From NCBI GenBank assembly GCA_034440575.1, contig JAOTOL010001157.1:62001-126000 (forward strand): a stretch of DNA of 64,000 nt. Direction: 5' to 3'. The stretch comes from Imbricaverruca yamaguchii. Its lineage: Eukaryota; Arthropoda; Thecostraca; Neoverrucidae. Made by a program: the position numbers and the translations under genes. Shown here piece by piece: positions 49,050-61,700 of the stretch. The first letter of the stretch is position 1, and every line of letters starts with the position of its first letter. A model generated the notes under the pieces. The model was not told the DNA's origin and searched no databases. It saw nothing but the letters and a program-made list of their open reading frames with translations.

Positions 49050-52000
49050 GTAGCTATGTGTCGCGACCGCATTTCCTATCCTCAGTCTGCAGAGCAGTGC
49101 CTCTCCCATCGCGAGGTCCGGTATGAGGACTGTCACAGTTATAGTGCCGACTTTAGAACCCTCAGCTTACTACATTTGGGGTTTCATGCTCGTTGCTATT
49201 CCGACCGCACACGTAATAAGATAGAGGAATTTGGATGTATTGGAGGGAGATGTAGGCGAACTTCACATCCATTGCTGATAACGTTCTTAGCGGCTATGTC
49301 AGCACTTTCATTTCTAGCAAATCCACCATGGCTGGGATCCAGCAAAATGCGCTATTTTTGTATATCAGACGAATCATGTGACCAAGCCCGTTTGTCTGGT
49401 TGAAACACTTCATTGCCCAAAGACTGTTCAAGGAATCAATGGAAATCACGTGTTTTGTGGACTGGTTACTCTAGATAAATATAGAACTTGCAAAATGGCA
49501 TATAGTTCCGCAATGCAAATCGATGTTTGCTTTGGAAGACGGAAATATACAACGCGAAATTGACCGAGGCACGCGCATCCAACGCCAGAAGGGGACTTGG
49601 AGCCGTCTGTATATATTCGAGAGAACTTGCGGCACTGATGGATTTGTCTTTGCGAAATTATCTGGGGTGTACATTCCTTTTCCTTGAACAAAACAAAATA
49701 AAGTAAATCTGCGCTGGACAACCTGCCAGAGAGCGTGCGTGGGAGGGGCTCGGAGTGACAGCAAGTGCTACATAAAGCGGTATAATTTTGCAGTTGCGTA
49801 CGGTCAAGGTCATGCGCCATGGAAAAGGCAAGCCACGCTGATTGAGGGAAAACCAATGTAGTATTGAGGACCCCGAGAATGTCTACTGATAAACTGGATG
49901 CTTTTGGTTCTGTGCTAACCTACACGCGTATCTCGTTCCCAATTGTTTGCGACGCAGCGCAAGAAGAGGTTCATCGGTCTCGGTCGTTAAACTATCAGCT
50001 GGAAAAGTGTGGAAAGCTTCGCTAGCAATGGGAAGGGCTGTATTGTGGATAACGTTCGAGCCCTATATGGCTAACACGGTCGATGGCCCAAATAACTAAC
50101 TAAGACGACGTTTCGTCGCAGCACACACCCCAGTTATAAATAAAGCATCCATAACCGATTTTGGAGCGTACGAGTGATTGGTACCTAAAAAGCAATATTG
50201 ATCTGCTCCATGTGAGGATCTGGAAACAGTCCTCATCACCTGCAGTTTCTTTACAGATTTCTGCGCAAGGTCGTTGATGTGGGTGCTGTATGTTAATCGG
50301 CGGTCAATCCACATTCCTAGAAACGTGGCAGCTGGTTTTAATGGAATACGGCTTTCGGCAGCTGGTTTTAATGGAATACGGTTCACCATAATTACCGGAT
50401 AGGTGCAAAAGCGTTTCCGGCAGAAGTAAACTGGGATGACTTTCGATGTGAACATCGCGATGCATGTTTTATCGCACCAATCACGAATTTTCTGACAGCC
50501 AGCTGGAGTTGTCTCTCTGCCTAGTGCACAGTACGCGAAGAGCACCACAAGGGGAAATTATCTACGAATAGCGCTTTCCATACGGAAGTTGGCAATGAGG
50601 AACCCACATCGTTGACACACTTGCGGAACTCGGTCAACTTGTTGGAACGTGCCAGGAAGAAAGCCTACTCTAACACGGAAAGCTGTGACAACTTAAAGCA
50701 AAATGTCAAAAAAAAATGATGTGGGGCCTTTGATACCCACGTTGTGCAATTTCATGAGGATACTGCGCCGCCATGCCGTGTTAAATGTTCCGTCAATATC
50801 GAAAAATGGCGCAACTGTGTGGTATTGCTTTATACAACCAGAGCGCATGACGGAGCCCAGTGTTAAATGTAGTCAAGTGTGTTGGGATGTTTTCGGAAAC
50901 TACTCTGTACCATAGTAAGGGGATTGTTACGTTCTAAAAATCACATTAGTCTGAGAGTCGCCATGTTTTCAGACAACTTACATTAGGGGAAAATAAGCAA
51001 AATTCGGCTATAATGTAGTGAGCCCTTGCCAGCTTTATCTGGATTGCGTAAAGGTACTATAATTACGTTCCGCCACGAAAATGGAAATGTGCCCGTTACA
51101 CACATTTCATTTTGTGATCGCAGGAATATGCTTAACATATGTTGTTGGCAGACGTTTAATAGCATCATTATGCAGCGTATCCTGGCCCTCTGCCATGCCA
51201 TTGGGAGAGCTGATTGCTACAGTTGGTTCAGAAATATATAATTGAATGTTGTATTCAGGGAGATCTATAGTGAAAATATCAAGGGAGCGTGCCCCGCACC
51301 GAACCTTGTAACATGAGGAGCGCACGCTATTACTATTTTCCAAGCGTAGGGACGAATCTCCTCCTATCCTGTCGGTTACTTCTTCCGAGTCAGTAGCGTC
51401 TCGTCCGGCCATATGTAAGGTGGCAAGTGGACGTGGGGTACGCCTGCCAGAAAAGGCATCCGTTTCATGCGGGACTGAGTAGATGACAATGATGTGGAAC
51501 GACTTAACGTGTGAAGTACGCTTTTCATGAATCTCGTTTCCCTTCGGCGATGCTACGCCTAGCGAACACCCGTGTTCTGCGAACAGCTTCCAGATTTGAC
51601 GTACACGTATTTCCATTGAAAATGCGATCCGCCCTCTTTCTAACACACAATGCCTCTCGACACTTCCCCGACCACTACGGGACTGGCATTTGAAGTGGTG
51701 TTCCTAATGAGTGAGAGATGTGCCACTGAGAGCTCTGCATAGTTGCCGTTGTGAATGTCTCCAGGGAAACCATGTATTCATTGCAGTGGTCACTGGGTCT
51801 ACCCTTGAGATTTGTTTGGAATGACTCCCAGTCTGCTCGGTTAAATACCCACTTCGAACGTCGTCGGCTAACTACAACACGGTTCAAAAAGAGACCGAGC
51901 ATGGTACTTTTCTGGCCCAAAGCCAGTATAAAAGTGCATGATTTCTGGATTGCAGCGTGTGAGGTCCAACACGGAGGGTTGCCCCATTAGCAAGGTAAAA

Positions 52001-52090
52001 CGCGTTGACATTCGCGTGTTAAGGAGACAGAGGGGGTAATATCGTATAAACCGTTCCATTATTACACGTTCATAGGTAGCGGTCATTGCT
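49050..52090 (-). pseudogene. I-superfamily LINE ORF2 remnant (endonuclease C terminus, RT, RNase H)
   Basis: This is the most complete LINE ORF2 in the window. In minus order: endonuclease C terminus (LLNTRMSTRF, SVLDLT; about 52040-51950), linker (RADWESFQ, then the VPWWS-type region, about 51840-51660) and RT finger (TGTFPFSWRNVIIVPLRNP, about 51095-51040). Then comes a decayed catalytic box FVDN in place of YVDD (50557-50568) followed by LWCSSRTVH, and the thumb (FLGMWIDRRLTYSTHI, about 50330-50270). Last is RNase H: IYTDGSK (49616-49596), IAELYAILQ (about 49510), SIDSLNSLW (about 49435) and FCWIP with NESADIAAKN (about 49340-49280). Many frameshifts and stops make it inactive. Presence of RNase H plus an APE endonuclease places it in the I superfamily. 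Confidence 0.88.
50327..50386 (-). repeat. 30-bp tandem duplication in the RT thumb
   Basis: ggcagctggttttaatggaa recurs 30 bp apart, duplicating the residues RIPLKPAA in frame. It is a second example, after 48159-48374, of in-frame tandem growth within LINE RT sequence. Confidence 0.9.
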
Positions 52091-53130
52091 GAGCCTCAAA
52101 GAGGGCGGTGGGTGTTAATAAACTGGTTTGAATGTCGTTCAGACTGGCTCTTAAGCCTCTGCTGCTTCATTGGATAATAAAACCCATGCTTTAAAAATAT
52201 GCATGTGTGATAGTCGCGCTCAACACGGAGGAGACTGATATGAGTTAGAAATCCTCTGTTTCCGGCCTCACAGCTGGGGTGCCTGGTTCGGCGGGCGCGA
52301 TCGCCGCCGGCCAAACTCGGTTGGCGACACCGCCCCCGGCAGAGTCCGCTTCGCCACGTGATGCGAGGCTGGGCAGCAAATCGTGGTTGTCCAGCTTGAC
52401 GTGGAGGGCTCCAGTCGGCCCCATCACGGTCGAAACTGGTGCTGAAGGCGGAGGAGTCGCGACTAGATGCTGCCTCTCGGACTCGGGGCTTGATCGGCGG
52501 ACACACGTCTGGTTGTACGTCCCCGGGCTGCCAAGTTCAGTCATGGGCTCCAGGGTGCACCGCCACTCCAGGTGGTCGGATCCTGGACGCGGCCGTCAGG
52601 AGGTGTCTGGATGCCAGGGGAGAGAGCGGATGGTAGGCGTGGTTGCTGAGGGCGGATAAGAAGATGTGACGGTAGTGGTTGCGTTGAAGATGGGGTGCAT
52701 GTAGGTAGGTGACAAGCATTTGGGTACATCGGAACGCGAATATGTGGGATTGGAGTCGGATGTGGGAGTAGAGTGGCCTGAGGTCGGTTGGGCATCGGTA
52801 GATGAGAGGGCTGAGAACATGGACGACGTTGCACATGCCGGGACCTTGTCGAGGCGCCTCCTTCGCTGCGCTTCCTTTACTGTTACTTGTCGCCATCCCG
52901 CTCAAGGAGAACCGTAGGTAAGACTTCTATGAGTATCCCCTGCGAAGGAGCTCGGGCACCCCGCACCAAATCCCACCATTGCTGTCTCTCCGGCCACTGC
53001 AGGGCACATCGAGGGCCGTGCGACCCCAAATCATCGGAGCAGAGCTAACAGCTGACATGTCAGCACAACACCGCATGTAGGTAAATTTCAATGAGAGAAT
53101 CTCAATTTCTTAAATCTACGCAGAGAAAGA
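52091..53130. other. unassigned segment between two LINE parts
   Basis: GC-rich (52250-52640) with open frames on both strands (e.g. 52537-52905 and 52096-52506, minus) that I cannot assign. It may be an insertion that separated the ORF2 remnant to the left from the ORF1/endonuclease start to the right, or it may itself be a diverged LINE segment. Confidence 0.4.
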
Positions 53131-53131
53131 A

Positions 53132-53400
53132 TTACCACACGAAATGTGTGGAGGCTGCCTTTCCCGCATTTCGCACACCAGCACCCCTGGGCGCCATTGC
53201 TATCTGTAGTGGTTCTTGTTGTTGCTGAGTTTGGCCAGCCTGCCACCTTATCGGTGATATCGGCTGTTTACGCCTGGAAAGATGAGTTTCTTGGGAGCAG
53301 TGAACAGATTTTGTCGAGTTGAAAAGCAATGGTCTGGAGGGTGCCCGAGTGGGGGGGGGTTCGGCTTATCGCCGTTCCATCGAGCATTTGAAGAACGTAC
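53132..53400 (-). pseudogene. possible start of a LINE ORF2 endonuclease
   Basis: The minus strand gives SVHCSQETHLSRRKQ, close to the VCLQETHL motif at the start of APE endonucleases, directly downstream of the basic ORF1 tail. The stretch after it is not recognisable. It could be the ORF2 start of the element whose ORF1 lies at 53430-55500. Confidence 0.45.
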
Positions 53401-53429
53401 ACACCATGCACAGATATTGGCCGATTTTT

Positions 53430-55505
53430 TGTGTTTTTTTTTGCTAGGTTCGTGTTTTTCCAGTTTTGACCTTTTTTTAGTTTGTCTTGTCTCTTTTTTT
53501 AACTTTTACACGTCATGGATAGTCAGTTAGTTACCTGGACTTTAGGGCGCGTCAACCAGAGTTCATCATTCGCGCCCATGTCCATACATGGCATGGATAG
53601 AGCAGGGAGATAATAGGTGGAGGAGTTCGTTGGATTTTGTTCAATGTTGGTTGGTTTTGGCACGAGTGTGGTGTTTGTTGTTGGTAGAGATGGTGTTTGT
53701 TCTGTTGGTTGATCGTGTTGTAGGTGCGTGGGTAGTGGAAGAGGTGTTGTCTGAGCTGTTATGGTTGTCGTCTAAATCGGTGATTGGTCAGATTTGGTAT
53801 CGTAGGTTTTTACCTATTGCGTTTGAGACTCGTGGCGGTTCTAGTGGGCCCGGTGTTTGCTGTTTGCTGATTGCTTGCGTGTTTCGCGATGTGTTATTGG
53901 GGGTGGTGTCTGTTTTGAGTGGTTTGTTCTGTTTTGGTTCTTGTGCAGTGTTTTATGTTGTCGTTTTGTGGTGGTTTGTGCCTTATTATTATTGACGGGC
54001 CCGTCTGAGTTGTTTTGAAGTACACTGTAGGTTCTAATGGTTTAGCCGTACCTGTGTGTTTGTGTAGTTTGTGTGGACGGCTGTTGGTGGTGTGTGGGCT
54101 GTGCCGGCTGTTCGTCGTTGACCCACGACCTTGCACGCAGCAGGGCCCAGCGCTCTAGGTGGACAAGACGGAGGATTTCTTTTCCCTTATTCACCGAGGG
54201 CAGGCTCCGTCCCGGGAGGCGTGGTCTCCGCCGCACCCGACGCAGCGTAGTGTGCCGCCCGTGTATGTTTTTGTGTGGTGTAATGCGGCACAATGGGCAC
54301 AATTGAGTGTTGTGTCGTGCCCACTCAAAATTGACAGCGTCGAAGGGGGGTGTTTGTGGTGTGACTTTGTACTTAATGTAGCCAGCCTTAACGTGTGTTG
54401 GTGGCTGTCTGGTGTTGAATGTCAATATGAGGACGTTTGTGTCTTGTTTGTGTGCTGGGGTGGCGGGGGGCTGTACATGGAGGAGATCCCCTGTCTCCGA
54501 AGCCTAAGAGTCAGTTCCTCCTCCGTCATCCAGGCCAACTCCCGTGCGTAGATCGTGCCCTGTGTGGTATTGAGATGTGTGGCTGGTGCTATGGTTATTG
54601 GTATCTGCGATGAGTTCAATGCGTGTAGCATGTCTAGTCTTCGGTGTTGTAGGCCTGGATCAAAAACGCCCCTTATTTAATTTGGCGTGCGTATAGGAGC
54701 ATTCGTGACCAACAAGAGATTTTCTCATCCACTGTCTGTGGTCAAGGGAGCCCGTGGGCTCCCCATCATCCCGACTACAGAAGAAGAAATCACCCGTTGG
54801 TGCGATTGTCGTGGTGTCAATGTCCATGTTAAGTTAGTGTATTGGTGCTGGTCGTGGGCTTGTCGTTGGAGTTGGAAAAGAAAGGTGGACGCTATTCCAA
54901 GTATCGGCGTAGAGGAGGAAAACCCGTATGGGAGAGGCAGCGGCATTGTCGGGTCAACCTGTAGTTGAAGCTGATAGACAGTTGACCTGGAAGTTGGAAG
55001 AGTAGGTGTAGATGTAGGTGCACTGGTGGCAGGCTGGCTAGGCGATCTTCAGTCCGTCGGATTAGTGGCTGTGGTCAAGGTGGCTTCCTTTTGGGTGGCC
55101 AATGTGGCGTTGACGCCTTTGGAGCATGTCTTCAGAGCTGCTGCGGCTCGAGTGCTGTCGCAGTGCTGCTGGTATACACGTTGGTAGGCTGACTTGGCAT
55201 GTGCAACCTCACTGTGGTGCCAATGCCTCTAAAGGTGACGATTGAGGCTTCCAGAAGGCGTAGGGGCGCCCAATTGGACGTCGATGCAGTTCTCGATTTG
55301 AGAGATGGTTATTCCGCTCTTGCGAGTCTTGGTTGATTGCACTGGATTGCGATGTCGATTCTGATGATGTGACCGATGGGACGTCAATTCTCGATGTAGA
55401 TTCTGGTATCTGTAGTAGTGTTATTGGTAGTAGTAGTAGTAGTAGTAGTGGTGTGAGTGGAGGCAGCGCAGTTCGCGCATGCGGAGTAGTTACGACATCC
55501 ATACT
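53430..55505 (-). pseudogene. I-superfamily LINE ORF1 (Gag-like), decayed
   Basis: A Gag-like ORF1 recognised from blocks in the right order: a Ser/Leu-rich N terminus (55502-55209, including poly-Leu from a TAG repeat), ITIAPATHLNTTQGTIYARE and MTEEELTLRLRRQGI (54600-54490). These are followed by ILTFNTRQPPTHVKAGYIKY (about 54430-54370), a degraded cysteine-knuckle region (CPLCRITPHKN), GKEILRLVHLERW (about 54190-54150) and a long basic tail near 53440-53520. No intact zinc knuckle remains. The tail (53590-54060) is extremely poor in G on the coding strand (8 C in 120 plus-strand bases at 53641-53760). The 5' UTR-like module follows at its right. Confidence 0.7.
55426..55449. repeat. (TAG)n microsatellite
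   Basis: About eight tag triplets inside ORF1, encoding poly-Leu on the minus strand. Confidence 0.95.
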
Positions 55506-55989
55506 TGGCGTGCCCGAAACACGACATTGATAGTATTGCTTAGGATTCAGAATGCTGTATCTGGAAGGTCGGCTGTATTATAGGTCATAATTACGTTGTT
55601 GGTGCGGTTTCCCTCCGCTCTCTTTCTCGTAGTGATACGAAAAGCCTCCGTCACCGCTAGCTCTCCAGAGGTCGTCTACGATCTTCCCATCCCAAGCATT
55701 CCTAAGGCCGTAGCAGTTAATTGTGCCCTTGGGTAGGTTTTTGGTTTGTAGGGTTCAATAGGATTGAAGTTGTTGGTACCTTCCCACATGTTATACGTGA
55801 AAAGTTCGGCCGCAAGAGCCCTCTTCACGTCTTCTCTCATCGAGAACCCCAATTCCAAGCCCCCGTCCCCGGTTTGACTCCTCATGACACGTCCGAATCT
55901 GTCGCATCTGTCTCGTCGTTGGAACGACGATAGAGACGCCAGCTGCCTGGCACCTACACATGCTCGAAAGTTAAAGATACGAGGACCTG

Positions 55990-56325
55990 CCTCGCTGTGT
56001 TTATCTTTCGAGGTCATTATTACCACAACTGACACCATGTGCCGGGAGATATGAACCTCCAGAACCCCGTTCGTCCCGGGGACGGGCCGAGGGGGTGTGA
56101 CTACTGCGATAAAAATGAGTGGACGGATAGAGCCGTGAAGTAATACTGCCTGCTCATAGCGGGAAGGGTTCATGTTGAAGGGAAGACAGGGATGCTGGCA
56201 CGGACGGAAATCAGGATGGGTGCATGCTCCTAGTCTGACTCTTCCCCACTGAATGTAAACCGTCCGACGAATATTCTGAGTACTCAATCCTCCACCACTG
56301 AAAGGTGGTGCCTTGTGATGGGGCC
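55990..56325 (-). repeat. 5' UTR-like module of the I-type LINE (third copy)
   Basis: Similar to 37541-37990, with ctccag..cccgttcgtcccgg, ggcc.agggggtgtgactact, cctgctcat and the terminal ggtggtgcc block. It sits to the right of ORF1 in minus orientation, as in the copy at 37 kb, which supports its identity as the 5' end of the element. Confidence 0.6.
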
Positions 56326-57360
56326 TGATTCGTTTACCCATTCAATATAGTAGTGTTTTTCTCCATTATTTGTCCTATATTGAATAAAAGTACTGAAACG
56401 ACTAGGTTTCCTTGCATTCAAATAATTACTGCCGCCTATTGTACAAGCACTATCATAGCCCCGTAAATATACTAGATTTCTATCGTTAGCAGACTGAGAT
56501 ATGTTTCTTTTGGTAAGCAACCTTTACAAAGTGATGAATATGCAGTCACTCAGCATATTTGTTTTATTTTTCCTTACAGCTGGTGCAATGTCTACTTCCC
56601 AGCAGACAAACAAACACCATAGCAGCGAACGACCAAAAGGCTTCACGAGCCATGCATATGCATCCGTTCTATAATGCCTACAACCCTTAGGGGGGATAAG
56701 GTCTAGCTGATACACCGGATGGTTGATGCACCATCGTTTGGTTTAAAAGTATGATACCGGCTGCCATGGCTACCACACATGTTGCTATTGGAGCCTTTTT
56801 CTCGTGGTAAAACGAACAAGGAAATGGAAAATTTTCGAAGCAAAAGAAATAATTCAACATCTGTGTTTCGCCCATAGTTTCTAATTTTCGTCGACTTGCT
56901 AACTTTAGGTGTCAGTTGTCTCACGATAGTCTTACTCAATGTTTCTCAGGACTATTAGCGCCCGACAGAGAACACAGAGCGAAGGAAAAGGTGCAACTAC
57001 TGAATCAACGATTAGCCTTCCATAGATGAAATAAAGCATGAGACTATGACCAGCAACGAATCAAACTGTGGCATTACTGTCAAAGTAAAGCATGAACCTT
57101 TCAGGTGGCGTAAACTAACCCCACCTATTTATAATAGGTTTAATTTAACTGATCTTTTAACAACTTTGCACCGACTTTTTAACTTTTTATATCAACTATA
57201 TCTAAATGTATATTAACTATATATCAATGGTGTTCGCCATTGCGGTGTAAGTAAGATTTTACAGCTCTATTCTTCCATACTTCCAACTTAAAATCCAATA
57301 TTTAGCTGGATGCCGGATCATTTCGGCATTCCAAGGAACCAAGCTGACTAACTAACGTGG
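56326..57360. other. no gene recognised
   Basis: AT-rich sequence with short ORFs only. Confidence 0.4.
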
Positions 57361-57362
57361 CA

Positions 57363-57600
57363 GAGCTGTCCTTGAACCCTCAAAACACCAGTCGCTCTGC
57401 TTGATGCCCTCCAAGCCCCAGTTCTACTGCCACCCTACACTCCAATCCCCAGTCGCAGTGTCACAGAACCCTTCAAACACCAGTCGCCCTGTCACCGAAC
57501 CCTCTAAACCCCAGTCGCACTCTTAACGAACCCTCAAACCCCAGTCACACTGTGTGATATCCTCCAAATCCCGTCACACTCTTTGATGTTCTACACCAAA
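57363..57600. repeat. degenerate minisatellite, unit about 38-40 bp
   Basis: ccagtcgcactgt, gaaccctcaaa and cctccaa words recur about six times with heavy divergence. Confidence 0.65.
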
Positions 57601-58405
57601 CTAAGATCCGTTTTATTGCTCGTTTTACAAAATAAATGGCGTGAGACGCATACTAACCACGTATATCAAATACACCAGCAAGAAAATGATGGCCTCAAAC
57701 TCCCAGGATATCTGGAAACGTGAAGCTCTTACTCATCTTCGATGCCGACATCCTGGACTAGCATATGGACAGTTTTTCCGGAATCTTTCAAAGATAAATG
57801 AATGGCAGTTATTCTTCTCGATGTCTCCAACATATTTGATCTCGCAATAATGCATTTCTGTATTAAATGTTGGACGGTTATCGACACTGATGTGAAGGTT
57901 AGGCCACTACATTGCTCACCCAATACATTGCATGTACTGGATGAGCGATTCCCGGCCAAGTTCAACGCTTTCCGTTGCGTTTTTAACTTTGTACACCCTT
58001 GGTTTCCCCTGACGGGTTTTCAACAAAAGTAGCTGATGGATCTAATTCGGATCAGCCAGCTTTTCAGCAGTATTTTCTAAGCGTAGCCTCTGTTAAATTA
58101 GCGACCTTCTCGCCAAACTTCTTCACGAGTTCCCTGCTCGGAGAATCCTTGACTGGATGTTGTGTATGTCTTTCGCCGACTCTTTACGTTTTCTTCTTCT
58201 TCTACTCTCTTCTACTCTCAACCGGACAGAATGAGATGTGCAACAGGCTAAAGAGCAGAGTGGTTCGTTGTCGCCGTGGCTCTGTCAGGGTTGCGGCTAG
58301 AGCGAGGGTTCTTGCAATTGATCCCTGGGAACGTTCCGTTTCATTTTGTTACCCTCAGCTGAGTTGGCCGGGGAAAACAAATAGTGGAATGACTGTTTTT
58401 CTGGC
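57601..58405. other. left flank of the Ty3-type element; weak RT-like word
   Basis: At about 57802 the plus strand reads MAVILLDVSNIFD, which resembles the first catalytic block of an RT (ILLDVSKAFD). Nothing else of an RT is identifiable, so this is only a hint. An ORF at 57999-58868 runs into the LTR and is chimeric, not a gene. Confidence 0.35.
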
Positions 58406-58410
58406 CTTTC
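58406..58410. repeat. target-site duplication ctttc (left)
   Basis: Matches 62730-62734 exactly. A 5-bp duplication is typical for Ty3-type integrases. Confidence 0.95.
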
Positions 58411-58636
58411 TGTATCTGCTGTATTGCCGTAGATGCGTGCCACGGAACCTCACACTGCCGGCCTCCACGCCCACCAGCAAACACTCCCGCGCCCCCGCCG
58501 GCCGCGCCCACCGGTCGCCGGCCGCACACGGGACTGTACCGCCACAGGGCGGTACAGTCACTAACATTCACCGCACGTTACAGTCTCTGACACGGGGGGC
58601 AATCACACCAAGCAGTGCACGCAGCCAACGAGCACA
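58411..58636 (-). repeat. 3' LTR of the Ty3-type element
   Basis: 226 bp, begins TGTATCTG and ends GAGCACA on the plus strand, i.e. TG...CA in either orientation. By base-by-base comparison it is identical to 62504-62729. It would supply the 3' end of the transcript. It is bounded on the left by the ctttc duplication and on the right by the polypurine tract. Confidence 0.97.
58533..58558. promoter_or_regulatory. perfect 11-bp hairpin in the 3' LTR
   Basis: actgtaccgcc and ggcggtacagt are exact reverse complements around a 4-nt acag loop. The same structure is present in the 5' LTR at 62626-62651. It may act as an RNA structure in the R/U5 leader or as a protein-binding palindrome. Confidence 0.85.
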
Positions 58637-58646
58637 CCACCCCCTG
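58637..58646 (-). promoter_or_regulatory. polypurine tract (plus-strand DNA primer)
   Basis: In element orientation this reads cagggggtgg and abuts the 3' LTR directly, which is where the RNase H-resistant primer for second-strand synthesis should be. Confidence 0.8.
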
Positions 58647-58713
58647 ATTATCAAAAAATCACAAACACACCTGCCACGAAACATCGCTTACCGTCAACAA
58701 CAACTGTGTGTGA

Positions 58714-61700
58714 TCATTCGCAACAAAAGAACCTTCGCGGCTGTGGATCGCGCCTACTGCGCCGAAGTGGGGGAGCGCTTTCAGCCGCATCACTCCCCAC
58801 GGCACTGCCCTCCTCATCAGCAGTGTTGCATGGCACATACAGTGGCTCGTCGTTATCCGTGTCGCTAGCATCAGCGTTTTCCCCATCCGACGCTTCACCG
58901 CGTCGTCGCACATTCTTCACATGCCACGGCACCCCATCAATCTCAACCACCTGCCGCGAGACAACACCTGTCACCGTGCCGCGACGCGAGACGTCCGTGC
59001 AGCGCGTTCCCGGGCGCCGCATCCAGACGCGGTCACCAACGCGGAGCTGCATCCCGTCGGACACGAGCGGGCGCACCTCGACTGCCGGTTCGTCCTTTTG
59101 CGGAGACCGGATGCAGTCTCTCACTGTGTACCGATACACGCCGGCTGCAGGCGCCGAATCAGCGCTCTCCCCATCACGGGGCGTAACGTTGTACAGGTGT
59201 ACAGCCTCGGGCACGGAGCACCCGCGTCTCGCTGCGATCACTTTGACTGTCCTGTGGCAGCGCTCCACCACGCCGTTGCCTCCTGGCTCGTGCACCGCGC
59301 GAAACCGAAGGCTGACTCCCCATCGCGCCGCGAGAGCAGCGATCTGGCGGCCGCGGAACACAGTGGCGTTGTCGGTCAAAATCTCTAGCGGAGCCCCGCG
59401 CTCCAGGAAAAGCTGCTCCAGGTGGCCTGAAATTTCGGCGGCATCAGCGCGACGCAGCTGGCGCCAAACACTGAAGCGCGAAGGTCCGCAGTCGCTAGCA
59501 GAGAGGTAACTCTGTCCCCGGTGGTGCGTGACGTCGATGGCGACGCGCTCCCACGTAGCAGCTACACCAAGTGAGCCACGTCGCCACCGTACCGAAGCCG
59601 GGTCAATGGAGCGACAGACGTCACAGCTCTCCACCGCCGCACGCGCTGCCGCCCGCGTGACGTTACGTGATACGTCTCGCCGCGCAAAGTAGAGCGTTCG
59701 GCGAACACCAGGGTGCCCAGCCAGCTCATGCACCGTCCGGACCAGCTCAACTAGCGCGTTCTCAGCACTGATGTACCCGCGTGCTGCACCTCCAGCGACC
59801 GTCACGTCTCCAGTCTCCTCGCAGGCGACAGCGCCCCCCGGCAGGCCGTCAGTTACCACCGGACCGCGCAGCCACACCTTCGGCACTCGAGTGAGAATGT
59901 CCGCTCGGTTCTCCTCTGACCGCACCAGTGTCACCGACGCAGTGAGCTCGAATTCATCCACGAGCTCTCGAATGACGGAAACGCGGCGGCGAATCAGCAT
60001 CTCACTTGCTGCGCGCGTTCGGAGGCGAGCACGTCCACTCAATGCATCATCCACCCAGCGGTAGACGGTGGCAGAGTCAGTTCTCAGCTCAACCTCCTTC
60101 GCACCCCAGGCAATGGCCAGATTCATACCGCGGACGGCAGCATCTAACTCAGCCATGTTGATGTGCGTCTCCGCTGAGCCGCCCGGTCGTAGCCAGCACG
60201 CGTCCTCCATCACGCCGTCCTCCGGCGTCTCTATAACAACGCCGGCCGCTATCGAGCTGGCATCGGCCCAGACGATCGCGCGGTCCCCGCTCCAGCACCA
60301 CGGGCCTCGCGCCGGGTCAGCATCCGCCAGCCGCTTCCACACGTGGGCGATCTGGCCGTGCAGGGCCGCGTCGTCAGTGGTGTCATCCCAGCCGCTGGTG
60401 ACTTCGTTCACGTGCCGCTTCAACCAGGCAGCGGCCGGCCTCAGCCAGCCGCAGACAGGCAGGTGGGCTGTCAGCCGGCCGCACCATGCGAAAACAGCAC
60501 GGCGAGTCACCCGGTCCGGCGGACTCGGGATGTCGCCGTCGCGCGACCACTGCAGCTCGCCAGCAGCGCGCTGCACGCGCAGCCCCAGCATCCGGGCGCC
60601 GTCCTCAGCCCGCGCTGGTGGCTTGCACTCCAACCCGAAGCGTTTGAAGTGCTCCGCCACGTGTTCGGCGCTGACGATGTCCTCATCGACGAGTAGGTCG
60701 TCGACATATGGAGAGACTGCTCGCTCCACGGCCGGGTTCTGCGCCAAGACGACCCGGACAACAGCCTTCATCACAGCCGGCGCCACATTCAGACCGAATC
60801 CAAGCCGCGTTAGGCTGTACCGCCGACCGCGAATGATGACTGTTTGGTACGGCCAAAGCCGTCTGTCGAGTCGCAGCTGCAGGTACGCCCGCCTCAAATC
60901 CACCACGGCGACGCGCCGGCCATGTCGGCGCCACCTACGCAGGTGCTCAGCACAGACGTCGGCGTCAGCAGTATAAGCCGCCACGTGACTGTTAAGCTCC
61001 CGCATGTCGAGCACTGGGCGCACCTTCTTCGCCTGTGGTACCGCCATCAGAGGCACAAGCCCCCGTGGCGAACCATCCCTCTGCTCATCGTAAGGCTGCA
61101 GCCAGCCATTTTGCAGCCAGCTTTCAAGTTCCTCATCGTACTCCTGTCGCACAGATGGGTTTATCTTGTATTCGGACACGCTGTTTGTGAGACACGCCGG
61201 CCCGACCCCATTCGCCCACTTCCATGCGACAGTCCAAGCCCCCGAGTCGTTGTCAAATTCTGCCGTGAAGTCTTTAGCGTCCACCTTCAGCTCAGTCACT
61301 GAGCCCCGCCGGTCGCGCTCGCCTGAGCCGGTCACGCCGGTCGCGCTCGCCTGAGCCCCGTCGACTGCGGGCGCAGAGTCCGACGCTTCACGGGTCGCGA
61401 CTGCGCCCGCCAGCGCACCGCCGGCAGCAGGGCATTGCGTTGAGCCGAGCTGAACGTCCCTTGGTGATCCCACTCGCACACCTCCCAACCTGACGATGCC
61501 GCTCATGCCAAGCACCAAGTCCACCCCCATGGGACGAGCCGCCACCACCAAAGTCGTGAGCGCTACCTGGCGGCCTTCAATGCTCACTGTGACTTCACCG
61601 ATGCCCTTGCCAGCAAGAGCATCACCTCCTATTGTGGTAAGTACAACACGCCGGGGCGACCACCGTCTGCACCGATCCACATATACAATGTTATCGGTGC

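Noticed and set aside
57999..58868. 289-codon ORF across the left LTR edge
   Set aside because: It fuses flanking DNA to the antisense strand of the LTR and internal element, and shows no domain.
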